A stretch of 64,000 nucleotides of DNA from Sphingomonas mali NBRC 15500 (lineage in GTDB: Bacteria > Pseudomonadota > Alphaproteobacteria > Sphingomonadales > Sphingomonadaceae). The notes beneath the pieces are model-generated. The model was not told the origin of the DNA. It did not search any database and was given only the letters and a program-made list of their open reading frames with translations. Below are positions 19,100 through 29,212 of this stretch, in pieces. Position 1 is the first letter of the stretch. Each line of letters opens with the position of its first letter. The DNA is taken from assembly GCF_001598415.1 (NCBI RefSeq), contig NZ_BCYX01000016.1, positions 41,834 to 105,833 on the forward strand, in the 5' to 3' direction. A program made the translations under genes and the position numbers.

Positions 19100-20019
19100 G
19101 CGCCTCCCTCCACGTTGCCGTTCTGATGGGCGGCTGGTCGGCCGAGCGCGAAGTCTCGCTCATGTCGGGCAAGGGCATTGCCGAGGCGCTGGAATCGCTC
19201 GGCCATCGCGTGACGCGGATCGATATGGGTCGCGACGTCGCGACGAAGCTTACCGAAGCGAAGCCTGACATCGTGTTCAACGCGCTCCACGGCACGCCGG
19301 GCGAGGATGGCTCGGTCCAGGGCATGCTCGACCTGATGGGCTTGAAATACACCCATTCGGGAATGGTCACCTCGGTCATCGCGATCGATAAGGTGCTGAC
19401 CAAACAGGCGCTGGTCCCGCACGGCATCCCGATGCCGGGCGGGCGCATCGTGAAGTCGGCCGAAGTGTTCGAGGGCGATCCGCTCAAGCGGCCCTATGTG
19501 CTGAAACCGGTCAACGAAGGTTCGTCGGTCGGCGTCGCCATCGTCACCGATGACGGCAATTACGGTAACCCGATCGGCCGCGATGTCGCCGGTCCGTGGC
19601 AGGAATTCGAGGAACTGCTCGCCGAGCCCTATGTCCGCGGCCGCGAACTGACCACCGCGATCCTCGGCGGCCGCGCGCTCGGCGTCACCGAACTCAAGCC
19701 GAAATCGGGCTGGTACGATTACGACGCCAAATATACCGACGGCATGACCGAGCACGTCTTTCCGGCGCAAATTCCCGACACGATCGCTGCGGCCTGCAAG
19801 CGGCTCGCGCTCGAAGCGCACCATCTGCTCGGCTGCAAAGGTGCATCGCGATCGGACTTCCGCTGGGACGATGAGCGTGGCGAGGACGGGCTGTTCCTGC
19901 TCGAGGTCAATACCCAGCCCGGCATGACTCCCTTGAGCCTCGTCCCCGAACAGGCGAGACATCTCGGCATCTCCTATCCGGAGCTGGTGCAGATGATCAT
20001 CGACGAGGCACTGGCATGA
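19096..20019 (+). CDS. ddl: D-alanine:D-alanine ligase
   Basis: A 307-residue ATP-grasp enzyme making the D-Ala-D-Ala dipeptide used by MurF. VAVLMGGWSAEREVSLMSG is the N-terminal substrate region, HGTPGEDGSVQG near residue 72 is family specific, and KPVNEGSSVGV near residue 137 is the grasp loop. LLEVNTQPGMTPLSLVPEQ near residue 271 carries the metal- and substrate-binding residues. The GTG at 19096 overlaps murB, and the stop overlaps ftsQ. Confidence 0.95.
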   Translation: MSASLHVAVLMGGWSAEREVSLMSGKGIAEALESLGHRVTRIDMGRDVATKLTEAKPDIVFNALHGTPGEDGSVQGMLDLMGLKYTHSGMVTSVIAIDKVLTKQALVPHGIPMPGGRIVKSAEVFEGDPLKRPYVLKPVNEGSSVGVAIVTDDGNYGNPIGRDVAGPWQEFEELLAEPYVRGRELTTAILGGRALGVTELKPKSGWYDYDAKYTDGMTEHVFPAQIPDTIAAACKRLALEAHHLLGCKGASRSDFRWDDERGEDGLFLLEVNTQPGMTPLSLVPEQARHLGISYPELVQMIIDEALA

Positions 20020-20948
20020 GCCGCGCGCCGACCAAGAGCGGGCGCCCGACCGCGCGCAGGCCGTCGGCAAAGCGCAAGCAGAAGAAGCCGTCGATCATCG
20101 ATCGCATCCTGGCCTGGCTGCCCATCTCGCAGCACACGCTGCAGCGCATCGCGACCTGGTCGATCTTCGCGTTCGCGGTCGGAGCGGCGCTGGTCGTCGC
20201 CCAGATCTTCGGCATTCCCGGCGCGGTCGGCACCGCGGTCGCCGAACAGGCCGGCAATGCCGGTTTCCGTGTCGAGCAGATCGAGATCCGCGGCGTCAAG
20301 CGGATGGACCAGATGACAGTCTATGCCGTTGCGCTCGAACAGAAATCGCGCGCGATGCCGCTGGTCGACCTCAACCAGATCCGCGACAAATTGCTGCAAT
20401 ATGGCTGGGTGCAGGATGCCCATGTCTCGCGGCGGCTGCCCGACACCCTGCTGATCCGCATCGTCGAGCGCACGCCCGCGGCGGTGTGGCAGAACGAGGG
20501 GACGTTGAGCCTGATCGATCGCGACGGAGTCTATCTGGAGCCGGTATCGGCCGACGCGATGCCGGATTTGCCGCTGGTCATCGGTCCCGGCGCCGATCGC
20601 CAGGAGCCGGCCTATCAGACGCTGATGACCACCGCCCCCGCGCTCAAGCCCAAGGTGCGCGCCGCGACCTGGGTGGGCAACCGCCGCTGGGACCTGTTGT
20701 TCGACACCGGCGAGACCTTATCGCTGCCCGAGGGAACCGATGAGGCTGCCCAGGCGCTCCGGTTGTTTGCGGAGAGGGATGGTACGCTTCGCCTTTTGGG
20801 TAGAGGATGGTTAAAGTTCGACATGCGCAATCCGGATCGAATGGTGATGCGCAAGCCCGACGGATCGAGCCGGATTGGGGTTCCGACGAGTTCGAAGGGC
20901 AGTGCGCCGGCATCGGCGGATCGCGCGGCGTCGCGCGACCAGGTATGA
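20016..20948 (+). CDS. ftsQ: FtsQ, division scaffold protein
   Basis: A 310-residue bitopic protein: a basic ~45-residue cytoplasmic tail, one membrane helix (about residues 49-68), and then a POTRA domain (VEQIEIRGVKRMDQMTVYAV near residue 88). A beta-rich FtsQ domain follows, ending in a low-complexity tail. It links early and late divisome proteins. ATGA overlaps ddl; a 16-bp gap precedes ftsA. Confidence 0.92.
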   Translation: MSRAPTKSGRPTARRPSAKRKQKKPSIIDRILAWLPISQHTLQRIATWSIFAFAVGAALVVAQIFGIPGAVGTAVAEQAGNAGFRVEQIEIRGVKRMDQMTVYAVALEQKSRAMPLVDLNQIRDKLLQYGWVQDAHVSRRLPDTLLIRIVERTPAAVWQNEGTLSLIDRDGVYLEPVSADAMPDLPLVIGPGADRQEPAYQTLMTTAPALKPKVRAATWVGNRRWDLLFDTGETLSLPEGTDEAAQALRLFAERDGTLRLLGRGWLKFDMRNPDRMVMRKPDGSSRIGVPTSSKGSAPASADRAASRDQV

Positions 20949-20964
20949 GTGGGGGAATAGAGTT

Positions 20965-22227
20965 ATGGCCAAGACACCACCGGAGGGGCTGATCACGGCG
21001 CTCGATATCGGGTCGTCCAAGGTCTCCGCGATGATCGCGCAGAAAGGCAGCGGGGGCGAGTTGATCGTGCTCGGCACCGGCCAACGCGAGAGCCGCGGCG
21101 TGCGGCGCGGTTGCATCGCCGACATGGCCGCAACCGAAGTCGCGGTGCGCGAGGCGGTCGAACAGGCCGAGCGTATCGCCCAGACCAATATCGAGAATGT
21201 CTGGGTCGGCTTTTCGGCCGGCGGGCTGGTCAGCGACGTCGCCTCGATCGAGTTCGAGATGGGCGGGCACCGCATCGAACAGAGCGATATCGACGCACTG
21301 TTGCGCGCGGGGCGTGAATCGATCGATCCCGCCGGGCGCATGGTGCTCCATGCCCAGCCGGCGCTCTACACGCTCGACGGTATTACCGGGGTCAAGAACC
21401 CGCTCGGCTTGCATGCCGATCGGATGGGCGTGCACATCCATGTCGTCGCCGCAGACGGATCGCCGGTGCGCAATATCGGCCTGTGCGTCGCCAAGTCGCA
21501 TCTGGAGGTGAAGTCGATCATCGCAGCCCCGGTTGCGACGGGACTTGCGTGCCTGAGCGCCGAGGAACGCGAGCTGGGAACCGCGCTGGTCGAGATGGGG
21601 GCGGGGATCACCAACGTCTCGCTGTTCGCCGGCGGCATGCTGGTCGGGCTGGTCACCGTGCCGATGGGTGCGAGTGACATCACCGACGACATCGCCTCGA
21701 CTTTCGGCGCCAGCCGCGCCCAGGCCGAGCGAATGAAGTGCTTCCACGGCTGCGCCAACGCGACGCCGCGCGACAATCACGAGATGCTGGAGATCGCGCC
21801 ACTCAGCGACGACGGCGCCGGCGAGGGGCCACGTATCACCCGGGCGCAGCTGATCGCCGTGATCCGCCAACGGCTCGAATTGTTGATGGGAGAGATCGGC
21901 AAGGCGCTGACCGCGATGAAGTTCGACGGCAATGTCGGGCGTCAGGTTGTGCTGACCGGTGGCGGCGCCGAGCTCAAGGGTATCGCCGATTATGCGCAGG
22001 CAGCGCTCGGCCGGTCGGTGCGGGTCGGGCGGCCGCGCGGGCTCGCCGGCTTGCCCGACGCGCATTCGGGACCCGCTTTCGCGACCTTGGCCGGGTTGGT
22101 CCATCACGCCGCGACCGACCCGATCGACCTCAGGTCGTTGGCATCGGGCGAACATCAGCTGGTGCACCGTCCGTCGCCGATGTCGATCTTCCGTCGCCTG
22201 ATCAGAACGGCTCGGGCGAATTATTAA
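20965..22227 (+). CDS. ftsA: FtsA, actin-like FtsZ membrane tether
   Basis: A 420-residue actin-fold ATPase. ALDIGSSKVSAMI near residue 12 is phosphate loop 1, EMGAGITNVSLF near residue 210 is phosphate loop 2, and LTGGGAELKGI near residue 330 is the adenosine motif. The protein ends in a basic amphipathic helix (SIFRRLIRTARANY), the membrane-targeting sequence that holds FtsZ filaments at the membrane. The open frame continues upstream, but the ATG at 20965 behind GGGGGAATAG gives the conserved N-terminus. Confidence 0.95.
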   Translation: MAKTPPEGLITALDIGSSKVSAMIAQKGSGGELIVLGTGQRESRGVRRGCIADMAATEVAVREAVEQAERIAQTNIENVWVGFSAGGLVSDVASIEFEMGGHRIEQSDIDALLRAGRESIDPAGRMVLHAQPALYTLDGITGVKNPLGLHADRMGVHIHVVAADGSPVRNIGLCVAKSHLEVKSIIAAPVATGLACLSAEERELGTALVEMGAGITNVSLFAGGMLVGLVTVPMGASDITDDIASTFGASRAQAERMKCFHGCANATPRDNHEMLEIAPLSDDGAGEGPRITRAQLIAVIRQRLELLMGEIGKALTAMKFDGNVGRQVVLTGGGAELKGIADYAQAALGRSVRVGRPRGLAGLPDAHSGPAFATLAGLVHHAATDPIDLRSLASGEHQLVHRPSPMSIFRRLIRTARANY

Positions 22228-22335
22228 AGAAATGCGTCATCGACCCCCATTTGTAGTGGATAGTAAGTGGGCGATGGTGCAAGAAGTTGTGGGCATAAGG
22301 TGTTCCGGGGGCCGGAGCATGTCGGAGAACGCGTA

Positions 22336-23814
22336 ATGGTTGAATTTCTTCCTCCGGATGTGGACGAGCTGACTCCGCGCATAGCGGTGATCGGCGTCGG
22401 TGGGGCGGGCGGCAACGCGATCGCCAACATGATGAAGAACGATGTTCAAGGCGTCGACTTCCTCGTGGCGAATACCGATGCGCAGGCTCTGAAGCAGAGC
22501 CAGGCGGGGCAGAAGATCCAGCTCGGCGTGCGGATCACGCAAGGGCTCGGCGCCGGCGCACGGCCGGAAATCGGGCGTGCGGCGGCGGAGGAAGCGATCG
22601 ACAGCGTCGCCAAGACGCTGGAAGGCGCGCACATGTGCTTCATCGCCGCGGGCATGGGCGGTGGCACCGGTACGGGAGCCGCTCCGGTCATCGCCAAGGC
22701 GGCGCGTGACATGGGCATCCTGACCGTCGGCGTCGTGACCAAGCCGTTCGCGTTCGAGGGCAATCGTCGCGCCAAGGCGGCCGAAGCCGGTATCGAGGAA
22801 CTGCAGAAGTACGTCGATACGCTGATCGTCATTCCGAACCAGAATCTGTTCCTGGTCGCCAACGCCAACACCACGTTCAAACAGGCCTTCGAAATGGCCG
22901 ACGAAGTGTTGCAGCAGGGCGTGCGCGGCATCACCGACCTGATGGTCATGCCCGGCCTGATCAACCTCGACTTCGCCGACGTCCGTTCGGTGATGCAGGA
23001 AATGGGCAAGGCGATGATGGGCACCGGCGAGGCCGAGGGCGACAACCGCGCCATCGAAGCCGCGTCGAAGGCGATCGCCAACCCGCTGCTCGACGGCGTC
23101 AGCATGAAGGGCGCCAAGGGTGTGATCGTCTCGATCACCGGTGGCGAGGACATGCGTCTGCTCGAAGTCGACGAAGCGGCCAATCATATCCGCGAACTGG
23201 TCGACGAAGACGCCAACATCATCTGGGGTTCGGCGTTCAATCCCGACCTCGAGGGCAAGATCCGCGTGTCGGTCGTCGCCACCGGGATCGAGGCCGACAG
23301 CGCTGCCGTGGCTGCCGCCGCGGCGGAGCCCGCGACCCGCGCGTTCAGCTTTGGACGCAGGGCGGAGTCGGTGATTCCGGCATCGCCAGTTGAAGCGGCG
23401 CCCGAACCTGAAGCGAAGGCGGAGCCTGAAGCGGACACCCAACCGTTGACGCTCGATACGCCGGCAGACACCACCGCGCCGGACGCTGACGCCGACGAAC
23501 TGGTGCTCGGCAGCGAGGTCGCGGTCGACGATGCGGCCGTTCCCGCCGAGTATGAAACGCCAGCAGTTGCCGAGGCTGCGGCCGAGGAAACGCCGGGCTG
23601 GCTGTCGCCGGGCGAGAGCGCCGAAGAGGCTCCAGCCATTTCGACTGGTGACGAGGCGGAAGCGCCGCCGGCACCGCGCATGAAGCTGGGCGGCACGTTG
23701 TTCGAGCGGATGCAGAGCGTCGCGCGCGGCGGCTCGCGCTCCGAAGCGGACGAAGGTGAGAGCAAGGACTCGCTCGATATCCCGCGCTTCCTGCACCGCC
23801 AGAACAACCAGTAA
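22336..23814 (+). CDS. ftsZ: FtsZ, tubulin-like division GTPase
   Basis: The 492-residue protein has the FtsZ GTPase core: [17 protein letters not shown] near residue 17, the tubulin signature [10 protein letters not shown] near residue 107, and [11 protein letters not shown] near residue 210. A long acidic Ala/Glu/Pro-rich linker (about residues 320-475) follows, then the conserved C-terminal peptide DIPRFLHRQ that binds FtsA and other partners. The start at 22336 is chosen for the family N-terminus; upstream in-frame starts would add non-conserved residues. A 108-bp gap separates it from ftsA and could hold a separate promoter. Confidence 0.96.
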   Translation: MVEFLPPDVDELTPRIAVIGVGGAGGNAIANMMKNDVQGVDFLVANTDAQALKQSQAGQKIQLGVRITQGLGAGARPEIGRAAAEEAIDSVAKTLEGAHMCFIAAGMGGGTGTGAAPVIAKAARDMGILTVGVVTKPFAFEGNRRAKAAEAGIEELQKYVDTLIVIPNQNLFLVANANTTFKQAFEMADEVLQQGVRGITDLMVMPGLINLDFADVRSVMQEMGKAMMGTGEAEGDNRAIEAASKAIANPLLDGVSMKGAKGVIVSITGGEDMRLLEVDEAANHIRELVDEDANIIWGSAFNPDLEGKIRVSVVATGIEADSAAVAAAAAEPATRAFSFGRRAESVIPASPVEAAPEPEAKAEPEADTQPLTLDTPADTTAPDADADELVLGSEVAVDDAAVPAEYETPAVAEAAAEETPGWLSPGESAEEAPAISTGDEAEAPPAPRMKLGGTLFERMQSVARGGSRSEADEGESKDSLDIPRFLHRQNNQ

Positions 23815-23822
23815 GCCGATTT

Positions 23823-23860
23823 GCGGGGTGGGGGCGGCGTTCATCGTCGCCCCGCCCCGC
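23823..23860 (+). terminator. GC-rich stem-loop after ftsZ
   Basis: GCGGGGTGGGGGCGGCG can fold imperfectly onto CGTCGCCCCGCCCCGC just past the ftsZ stop. There is no U-tract, so it may only attenuate or stabilise the 3' end. Confidence 0.35.
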
Positions 23861-23927
23861 CTCGCCGCTCGTGAAGCTCAAGGTCATTTCCCGTTCAGCC
23901 GCCGACCGGTCTAGGCTGATATCCAAT

Positions 23928-26294
23928 ATGATATTCCGACGCGCTTTTGGACTGGCAGCCGTTGTCTTGGCGATGAGCGGCGGACAGGCTTTCGCTCAGA
24001 CTGCCGACGAGAATCGAGATGCCGACGCGCTGGCCGCGGACATGCGCATCCTCGCCGCCAATCCGCTCGACATCGAAGCGCTGGTTACAGCCGGCGAACT
24101 GACCCTCAGGATGGGTGATAATACCGCGGCGGCGGGATTTTTCGGCCGCGCCGAAAAGCTCGATCCGCTCAATCCGCGGGTAAAGGCCGGACTCGGCAGC
24201 CTGCTGGTGCGTGCCGAGCGCCCCGGCGAAGCGCTGCGCCGGTTCCAGGAAGCCGAGGCGCGCGGGCTAGACCCGAGCAAATATGCCGGCGATCGTGGCC
24301 TCGCTTATGATCTGATCGGTGAGCAGGAACGCGCGCAACGCGATTATCGCCTGGCGCTGCGGAAAGGGCCCGATGACGAGATAACGCGACGCTATGCGCT
24401 GTCGATGGGGATTTCGGGCCGCAAGAAGGAAGCGCTCGACCTGCTCGACCCGCTGCTTCGCAAGAGCGATCGCGCGGCATGGCGCGACCGCGCTTTCATC
24501 CTGGCAATGAGCGGCGACCGTGACGGCGCGCAAAAGATCGCCAATTCCATGATGTCGCCGGGGCTGGGCGCGGGGCTGGCCCCGTTCTTCGACCGGCTGC
24601 CGATGCTGTCGGCCGCCGATCGCGCCTTCGCGATCAATTTCGGTGAGTTGCGTGCGACGCCCGAACGTCTCGCCGACGCGCGGATGGTTCCGGCGCTGCC
24701 GCGGCTCGGGTCCGATCCGACCGCGCCGAAGGTGGTCGTGGCGGTGGAGCAACCCCGGCCGCGTCCGATTGTCCAGGACGATGCCGGGAAGCGCAAGAAG
24801 CGCAAGAAATACGAGTATCTCGCGCCCGCGGTGCCGGCGGCTACGCCCGCGCCGCCCGTCGAAGTGGCGATGAACCCGCCGTCTTACACCCCGCCGCGCG
24901 CGGCACCGACGCCCGCGCCGCCGCCGCCATCGCCATCGCCATCACCGCGCGTGGTCTATGCCGCGCCGCTTCCCACGCCGAAGCCGACGTCGACCCCGAC
25001 ACCGACGCCCTTGCCGCCACCGGTCAAGGTCGCGGAAGCGCCGAAATCGACGTCGCTCCCCGTGCCGACAGCACCCACCCCGGCGTCGGCGACGGTGGCG
25101 GCTCCCCCTCCGGCGCCATTGCCGGCGCCGGTCGTGGTCGCGGCAGCGCCCGCGCCGACCCCCGGCTTCAGCGCGACGAGCGCGGATAGCGGCGTAGCCG
25201 ACCGCCCGACCGCCGCCGAGGCGGGGATCAGCCCAGCGCCGACCGCGACCTCCCGCGTCAGCGAGGATACCGTGCTCGCCAGGATCATCGCCGGTATCTC
25301 GGTGCCGGGCTCCGAACTCGGCGTCGCGCCGCTGCCCACGCGTGCCGCCCCTCCGCCACCGCCCGCGCCAAAGCCGGTTGAACCCGCGACGGAGCCCAAG
25401 GCGAAGGTGGAGCAACCCAAACCCGCCGCCAGGACGCCCGAACCCAGGTCGACGGTCCGCAAGACCGCGAACGAGGACGTGGCTGACGCTGGCGACAGCA
25501 GGTCCGCCAAGGGGCGCAACGGCAAACCGCCCGCCGACGCGAAGGCGTCGAAGGATGACGCTGCCGCGGTCGACCAGGCTGCCTGTCCCCCGCTGACCAA
25601 GGGCAAGACGGCGACGCGGAGCCGGACGACGGCAAAGGAGAAATCGACCGCCAAATGCGAGGTCGCGGACACCAAGGGCGGCCGCGATGCGAAAAAGGAC
25701 AGCGCGACACTCGACGACAATGGATGTCCGCCGCCGGCCAAAGGCAGGGCGGCGACGCGCGGCAAGGCGACGCTGAGAGGGAAGTCGGCGGCCAAGTGCG
25801 AGACCGCGGATGCGAAGAATGCGCGCGACGCAAAGGACGACGCGGTCGCGCTCGACAAGAATGGCTGCCCCTTGCCGGCCAAGGGTAAATCCGGATCGCG
25901 CGGCCGGTCCGAGCCGCCCGTCACGGCGCGCGGCAAGACGGGCGCGAAGGGCAAGGCGTCGGCCAAATGCGAAGCTGCCGATGCCAAAGGCGCCAAGGCT
26001 GATGTGGCGACCAAAGGCGATCCTGCACGCGTCTGGGTACAAGTGGCTGGCGGTGCCAATCAGGCGGCGCTGGAAAAGGCCTGGAACGGGCTCAAGGCCA
26101 AGTCGCCCGATCTGTTCCGCAACCGTCAGGGATGGTCAACGCCGCTGCGCGCCACCAACCGCGTCCTGACCGGGCCGTTCAAGTCCGAGGACGAGGCGCA
26201 GACGTTCGTCAACCAGATGGCCAAGGCCGGCTTGTCGGGGTTCGTCTTCACCAGCACCAAGGGACAAAAGGTCGATCGCCTCGGCGGCAAGTGA
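23928..26294 (+). CDS. exported TPR and SPOR-domain protein with Cys-paired repeats
   Basis: The 788-residue protein starts at the ATG at 23928, which gives a clean signal peptide ending QAFA; an upstream GTG frame would bury it. Tetratricopeptide-like helices (about residues 25-200) are followed by a very long Pro/Ala/Thr-rich linker. Three tandem ~45-residue Lys-rich repeats follow, each with a Cys near its start (ACPP, GCPP or GCPL) and a KCE near its end. A C-terminal SPOR-like domain begins VWVQVAGGANQAALEKAW. SPOR domains bind denuded septal glycan, so a septal or envelope role next to ftsZ is plausible. The partner and the role of the cysteine repeats are unknown. Confidence 0.8.
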   Translation: MIFRRAFGLAAVVLAMSGGQAFAQTADENRDADALAADMRILAANPLDIEALVTAGELTLRMGDNTAAAGFFGRAEKLDPLNPRVKAGLGSLLVRAERPGEALRRFQEAEARGLDPSKYAGDRGLAYDLIGEQERAQRDYRLALRKGPDDEITRRYALSMGISGRKKEALDLLDPLLRKSDRAAWRDRAFILAMSGDRDGAQKIANSMMSPGLGAGLAPFFDRLPMLSAADRAFAINFGELRATPERLADARMVPALPRLGSDPTAPKVVVAVEQPRPRPIVQDDAGKRKKRKKYEYLAPAVPAATPAPPVEVAMNPPSYTPPRAAPTPAPPPPSPSPSPRVVYAAPLPTPKPTSTPTPTPLPPPVKVAEAPKSTSLPVPTAPTPASATVAAPPPAPLPAPVVVAAAPAPTPGFSATSADSGVADRPTAAEAGISPAPTATSRVSEDTVLARIIAGISVPGSELGVAPLPTRAAPPPPPAPKPVEPATEPKAKVEQPKPAARTPEPRSTVRKTANEDVADAGDSRSAKGRNGKPPADAKASKDDAAAVDQAACPPLTKGKTATRSRTTAKEKSTAKCEVADTKGGRDAKKDSATLDDNGCPPPAKGRAATRGKATLRGKSAAKCETADAKNARDAKDDAVALDKNGCPLPAKGKSGSRGRSEPPVTARGKTGAKGKASAKCEAADAKGAKADVATKGDPARVWVQVAGGANQAALEKAWNGLKAKSPDLFRNRQGWSTPLRATNRVLTGPFKSEDEAQTFVNQMAKAGLSGFVFTSTKGQKVDRLGGK
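25569..26020 (+). repeat. three tandem in-gene repeats with paired cysteines
   Basis: Within the SPOR protein, units beginning VDQAAC, LDDNGC and LDKNGC each continue with a P, then a KGK/R-rich basic stretch, then AKCE.AD.K. The third unit is longer by roughly ten residues. Divergence is modest, suggesting repeated in-gene duplication. Confidence 0.7.
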
Positions 26295-26359
26295 TTGCCG
26301 TGGGTTGAGCGCAAGTATCGGTTAGATTTCCCATACTCCCGCCGCTACAGGCGGGCGCG

Positions 26360-27529
26360 ATGATCAGGACGCCCGCACCTTATGCTTCGCATCCCGAGGA
26401 CAGCCGCGGGCGGCTTTATCCCGAACCGGAAACCACCACGCGGGGACCGCGCGACGCGTTTCAGCGCGACCGCGACCGCATCATCCACTCGATCAGCTTC
26501 CGCCGTCTGCGGCACAAGACCCAGGTCTTCCTGGCCCCGGATGGCGACCATTTCCGCGTCCGCCTGACGCACAGCCTGGAAGTCGCGCAGATCGGCCGCA
26601 CCGTCGCACGCACGCTGGGGCTCAACGAAGACCTCACCGAAGCGCTGTGCCTCGCGCACGATATCGGTCACCCGCCCTTCGGCCATGCCGGCGAGGATGC
26701 GCTGGAGGCAGCGCTCAAAGATGGCGGCGGGTTCGACCATAACGGCAACACGCTGCGCACGCTGACCGAGATCGACAGCCCTTATCCGCGTTTTCCCGGC
26801 CTCAACCTGACCTGGGAAACGTTGGAGGGGCTCGCCAAGCACAACGGCCCGATCATCGAACCGCAATGGGCGCTGGCACGCGCCGACGAACAATTTCCGC
26901 TCGAGCTCGCGAACTGGCCCAGCCTGGAAGCGCAAGTCGCGGCGATCGCGGACGATATCGCCTATGACAATCACGACATCGACGACGGGCTGCGCGCCGG
27001 GTTGCTGAGCCTGGATCAAATGTTCGAACTGCCGATGATCGCCGCGCGCTGGGACGAATGCCGAGCGCGGTTCGCGGATGTGGCCCCGGAGCGCCTGGTC
27101 GGCGAACTGATCCGCGGTCAGATCGGCGGAATGGTCATGGACCTGATCGAGACCAGCCGTGCGGCGATCGCGGACGCGCGGGTAACATCGGCCGACGACG
27201 CGCGCGACGCGGGCAGGGCGCTGATCAAATTCTCCGAGCGGATGCGCGACGACGAGCGCGATCTGAAACGGTTCATGTACGCCAACCTGTATCATCATCC
27301 GCGCCAATTGGCGGCGGCGGAGGCGGCACGTCACGTCGTCGCCGGGCTGTTTGCGGCCTATCATGCCGACCCGTCGCTGATGCCGAGCGACTGGGCGGCG
27401 CGCTTGCCCGCCGACGAGCCCTGGCTGAGCCGCCACATCGCCGACTTCATTGCCGGCATGACCGATCGCTATGCCATCGCGCGCTATCGGGAAGTGGTCG
27501 GATCGATCGACCTGCCCGAAGGGTTCTGA
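26360..27529 (+). CDS. dgt: dGTP triphosphohydrolase-like HD protein
   Basis: A 389-residue HD-domain phosphohydrolase of the dGTPase family, which cleaves dNTPs to nucleoside and triphosphate. The N-terminal block [17 protein letters not shown] and [11 protein letters not shown] are typical. The metal ligands are in HSLEVAQIG (near residue 73) and [15 protein letters not shown] (near residue 102), and the second-site Asp is in [10 protein letters not shown]. It belongs to the shorter (type 2) group lacking the E. coli insertions. It lies downstream of the SPOR gene across a 65-bp gap containing a small CCCGCC...GGCGGG hairpin. Confidence 0.93.
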   Translation: MIRTPAPYASHPEDSRGRLYPEPETTTRGPRDAFQRDRDRIIHSISFRRLRHKTQVFLAPDGDHFRVRLTHSLEVAQIGRTVARTLGLNEDLTEALCLAHDIGHPPFGHAGEDALEAALKDGGGFDHNGNTLRTLTEIDSPYPRFPGLNLTWETLEGLAKHNGPIIEPQWALARADEQFPLELANWPSLEAQVAAIADDIAYDNHDIDDGLRAGLLSLDQMFELPMIAARWDECRARFADVAPERLVGELIRGQIGGMVMDLIETSRAAIADARVTSADDARDAGRALIKFSERMRDDERDLKRFMYANLYHHPRQLAAAEAARHVVAGLFAAYHADPSLMPSDWAARLPADEPWLSRHIADFIAGMTDRYAIARYREVVGSIDLPEGF

Positions 27530-27642
27530 AACACTATTCGCCACACCGCCGCGAAGGAATGCGCGATTTGGCGCGTTATGCCGGGGATAGTTGTGCGACA
27601 TATGCGGGCTAGACCGCATGTGCGAACAGGAGTGACGCGCCA

Positions 27643-29211
27643 ATGGCGGCGACCGATGTCAGCATTGCGCTCAATCGCTTCGGGCTTGGGGCCCGACCCG
27701 ATGAGGGCATTCCCGACGATCCCAAGGCCTGGCTGAAGCATCAGATCGAGGCGTTCGACCCAAAGCCCGCGGCGATCGCCGCGGTGCCGCCGCGCGCCAA
27801 GGTGGCGGGTGAACTCGCCGATTTCTACGAACAGCAGCGCCAGTTGCGGCAGATGGGGCTGGGCCGCCGTCAGCAGCAGCGTGCCGCCACCGCGCCGACG
27901 CCGCCGGGGCAGCCGGGGATGATGCCGCCAGGCGCGCCGCAGGACATGACGATGGGGTCCGCTGCCGCAGTCGTCCCGCCCGGCACGCCCGAACCGGGCG
28001 CCAAGCCCGATGCCGACGACCCGCTCAAGGAGGCGCGGCGCTTCGTCGGACGCCAGGTCCGCGACGATTATGCCGCTGCGGTCGGTGCGCGGGCCAATGC
28101 CGCGCTGAGCAGTACCGCCCCATTCGCCGATCGCCTGACGCATTTCTGGGCCAACCATTTCGCGGTGTCGGCCGACAAGCTCCAGGTGATCGGCCTGTCG
28201 GGCCTGCTCGAGTTCGAGGCGATCCGCCCCAATCTGACGCGCACCTTCGGCGACATGCTCAATGCCGTCGAGCGTCATCCGGCGATGTTGCTCTATCTCG
28301 ACCAGGCAGTGTCGGTCGGCCCCAATTCGACGGCAGGCAGGTTTGCCGCGCGGCGCCCGCGCGCGAACGGCCGAAAGCTCGGCCTCAACGAGAATCTCGC
28401 GCGCGAGATCATGGAATTGCACACGCTGGGCGTGCGCAGCGGCTACACCCAGGCCGACGTCACCGAATTCGCCCGCGCGCTGACCGGCTGGTCGGTCGCC
28501 GGGATCGGTCGCGGGCCCGGCGCGCGGATGGCGGGGACCGACGGCACACCGGGCGATTTCGTGTTCGCGGAGCGCCTGCATGAGCCGGGTGAGCGCACCA
28601 TCATCGGGCGCAAATACGGACAGGACGGCGAGAAGCAAGCGCAGGCGGTGCTCGACACGCTGGCGACCAGTCCGGCGACCGCACAGCACATCGCGACCAA
28701 GCTGGCGCGCCACTTCGCCGGCGACACCCCGCCGCCCGCGCTCGTCCAGCGCCTCCAGGCGAGCTTCGTGAAGACCGGCGGCGATTTGCCCAGCCTCTAT
28801 CACGTCCTGATCGACAGCCCCGAATGCTGGGTGCAGCAACCGGTCAAGTTCAAGTCGCCCTGGGAATGGACGGTGTCGGCCTATCGCGCGCTCGGCATGA
28901 AGCAGGTCCAACCGCTCGCCGCGGTCGGTCTGCTCAATCAGCTCGGCCAGCCAACCTGGAAGCCGGGCTCGCCCGCCGGCTATGACGATATCGCCGCGAG
29001 CTGGGCCGGACCTGATGCCTTGGTCCGCCGGGTCGAGGCGTCGGAGCGTTTCGCGACGCGTGCGGGGGCGCAGGTCGACGCCCGCGCGCTCGCCCCCAAA
29101 CTCTTCCCAAAGACGCTGACACCGGCGACCGAACAGGCGCTGGCTCGCGCCGAAAGTCCCGGCCAGGCGCTCGCCTTGCTCCTCGTCTCTCCCGAAATGC
29201 TGAGGAGGTAA
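27643..29211 (+). CDS. DUF1800 family protein
   Basis: A 522-residue protein of the DUF1800 family (ALNRFGLGARP near the N-terminus; FWANHFAVSADK near residue 168; ENLAREIMELHTLGVRSGYTQ...FARALTGW near residues 250-285). A Gln/Pro/Gly-rich insertion lies around residues 65-125. No catalytic role is established for the family. These genes are typically found directly upstream of a DUF1501 gene, as here with a 1-bp gap, implying joint function. No signal peptide is obvious. Confidence 0.88.
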   Translation: MAATDVSIALNRFGLGARPDEGIPDDPKAWLKHQIEAFDPKPAAIAAVPPRAKVAGELADFYEQQRQLRQMGLGRRQQQRAATAPTPPGQPGMMPPGAPQDMTMGSAAAVVPPGTPEPGAKPDADDPLKEARRFVGRQVRDDYAAAVGARANAALSSTAPFADRLTHFWANHFAVSADKLQVIGLSGLLEFEAIRPNLTRTFGDMLNAVERHPAMLLYLDQAVSVGPNSTAGRFAARRPRANGRKLGLNENLAREIMELHTLGVRSGYTQADVTEFARALTGWSVAGIGRGPGARMAGTDGTPGDFVFAERLHEPGERTIIGRKYGQDGEKQAQAVLDTLATSPATAQHIATKLARHFAGDTPPPALVQRLQASFVKTGGDLPSLYHVLIDSPECWVQQPVKFKSPWEWTVSAYRALGMKQVQPLAAVGLLNQLGQPTWKPGSPAGYDDIAASWAGPDALVRRVEASERFATRAGAQVDARALAPKLFPKTLTPATEQALARAESPGQALALLLVSPEMLRR

Positions 29212-29212
29212 T

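Noticed and set aside
23871..23927. GTG at 23871 as start of the SPOR protein
   Set aside because: It would put a charged 19-residue extension before a well-formed signal peptide; the ATG at 23928 is more plausible.
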